Assembly (NCBI GenBank): GCA_030151765.1
Contig: JASLCW010000041.1
Location: 1 to 6,503, forward strand
Reading direction: 5' to 3'
Source of the DNA: Marmoricola sp.
GTDB taxonomy: Bacteria; Actinomycetota; Actinomycetes; Propionibacteriales; Nocardioidaceae
DNA: 6,503 nucleotides
Shown here: positions 5,781 to 6,503 of the stretch, in pieces
How the letters are laid out: each line of letters starts with the position of its first letter
Position numbering within the stretch: the stretch's first letter is position 1
Made by a program: the position numbers and the translations under genes
Notes under the pieces: generated by a model
The model's input: only the letters and a program-made list of their open reading frames with translations
What the model was told of the DNA's origin: nothing
Database searches by the model: none

Positions 5781-6503
5781 CGGCGGGCCCTCCAACGGGA
5801 TCCGGGCATGGCGGCGAGCAGCTCCCGGGTGTAGGGATCGGCAGGATCGCGGAAGACGGACTCGCAGGCGCCCGCCTCGACGACCCGGCCCTGGAACATG
5901 ACGTGGACCGAGTCGCACACCGACCGGACGACGGCGAGGTCGTGACTGATCATCAGCAGGGCGGCACCGGTGGTCGCCCTGGTCTCCTGCAACAGCTCGA
6001 GCACGTCGGCCTGCACCGAGACGTCCAGTCCCGACGTCGGTTCGTCGGCCACGATCAGCCGCGGTCGCAGGAGGAGGGCGCGCGCGATGCACACCCGCTG
6101 CGCCTGGCCACCACTGAGCTGGTGGGGATAGCGGTCCAGCATCTCGGGAGTGAGCCGGACCCGCTCGAGCAGACCGGCGTCGTCGATCCAGGAGGTACGT
6201 TCGGGCTGCAGTCGGCGCAGCTCGCGGAAGCCGGAGCGCACCGACTGCCGCGGGTCGAGGGAGCCGTGCGGGTCCTGGAAGACGACCTGGACCTCGGGCC
6301 GCAGCGCGCGCAACTGCTGCTTGCTCAACGTATCGAGGTCACGACCCAACAGCTCGATCTTTCCCGAGGTGCGCGGGCCGAGGCCGGTGGCGGCCATGGC
6401 CAGGGTGGTCTTGCCTGAGCCCGACTCCCCGACGACGCCGACGGTATCTCCGGGCTGCATGCTCAAGGAGACGCCGCCGACTGCACGGAAGAGCTCCCTG
6501 GAC
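5777..6503 (-). CDS. Dpp/Opp-type ABC importer ATPase (DppF-like), 5' end beyond window
   Basis: Second ATPase subunit of the importer; 241 residues are visible. Numbering from the first full codon at 6502: Walker A GESGSGKT (25-32), Q-loop Gln76 in VVFQDPHGSLDPR, signature LSGGQAQR (129-136), Walker B LIVADE (149-154) with DEPTSGLD, switch His187 in ISHDL, and the C-terminal peptide-transporter motif DPYTRELLAAMP (222-233). DPHGSLDPR and the tail point to the DppF/OppF half rather than DppD. The gene does not start at the TTG (6466) or ATG (6460) in the window: the upstream codons read FRAVGGVSLS, the normal strand before Walker A, so roughly 20-40 N-terminal residues or more lie beyond 6503. 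The stop overlaps the DppB-like start (ATGA). Having the F-type ATPase ahead of the permeases differs from the common A-B-C-D-F order. Confidence 0.94.
   Translation of the reverse strand, partial: SRELFRAVGGVSLSMQPGDTVGVVGESGSGKTTLAMAATGLGPRTSGKIELLGRDLDTLSKQQLRALRPEVQVVFQDPHGSLDPRQSVRSGFRELRRLQPERTSWIDDAGLLERVRLTPEMLDRYPHQLSGGQAQRVCIARALLLRPRLIVADEPTSGLDVSVQADVLELLQETRATTGAALLMISHDLAVVRSVCDSVHVMFQGRVVEAGACESVFRDPADPYTRELLAAMPGSRWRARR
5788..5793 (-). promoter_or_regulatory. Ribosome binding site of the DppB-like permease gene
   Basis: Minus-strand GGAGGG, 7 bases before the ATG at 5780 and inside the end of the DppF-like ATPase gene. It fixes the start against a frame open to 6092. Confidence 0.7.

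Noticed and set aside
6458..6466. Start of the DppF-like ATPase at the TTG (6466) or ATG (6460)
   Set aside because: These starts would leave Walker A only about 12 residues from the N-terminus. The codons upstream to 6502 encode the expected pre-Walker A strand, so the gene is cut by the window edge.

Overview
The window is a gene-dense, high-GC stretch (roughly two thirds G+C by eye, with strong G/C preference at third codon positions). Together with the protein types, this suggests an actinobacterium such as a Rhodococcus/Gordonia/Nocardioides-like organism. The genus is a guess; no rRNA or other marker is present. All seven genes lie on the minus strand, so transcription runs from position 6503 towards 1. 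Junctions are ATGA or TGATG overlaps, a 4-base gap or an 18-base gap. The whole window therefore looks like the interior of one operon, with no visible promoter, terminator, RNA gene, repeat or mobile element. Both end genes run off the window.

Upstream half (about 3168-6503): four components of a peptide/nickel/opine-type (Dpp/Opp) ABC importer in the order ATPase (DppF-like, 5' end missing), permease (DppB-like), permease (DppC-like), ATPase (DppD-like). No substrate-binding protein is in the window, so the substrate cannot be read from the sequence.

Downstream half (1-3149): a three-gene acyl-CoA cassette. The first gene is a fusion of an HMG-CoA-synthase-like domain with a DUF35 zinc-ribbon/OB-fold domain. 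The second is an SCP2-type thiolase with an intact active site. The third is a short-chain dehydrogenase/reductase (SDR), cut off by the window edge.

The most interesting point is that the thiolase, which looks fully active, is flanked by two proteins that look like pseudoenzymes. In the fusion protein, the HMG-CoA synthase Glu/Cys/His positions appear to be Thr71, His102 and Ser213. In the SDR, all four catalytic tetrad positions (Asn, Ser, Tyr, Lys) appear to be Gly125, Asn153, Thr166 and Arg170, in an unbroken frame that keeps the NAD-binding TGxxxGIG motif. This recalls two described systems: the archaeal thiolase/HMG-CoA synthase/DUF35 complex, and the anaerobic toluene bbsABCD genes, where a DUF35 protein partners a thiolase and an SDR is built from active and inactive subunits. 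A working model is that the importer brings in a carboxylic or amide compound. After activation to a CoA ester elsewhere, the thiolase, scaffolded by the DUF35 fusion, cleaves or makes a beta-ketoacyl-CoA. The SDR would be the inactive half of a heteromeric dehydrogenase whose active partner lies just beyond position 1. This model is inference.
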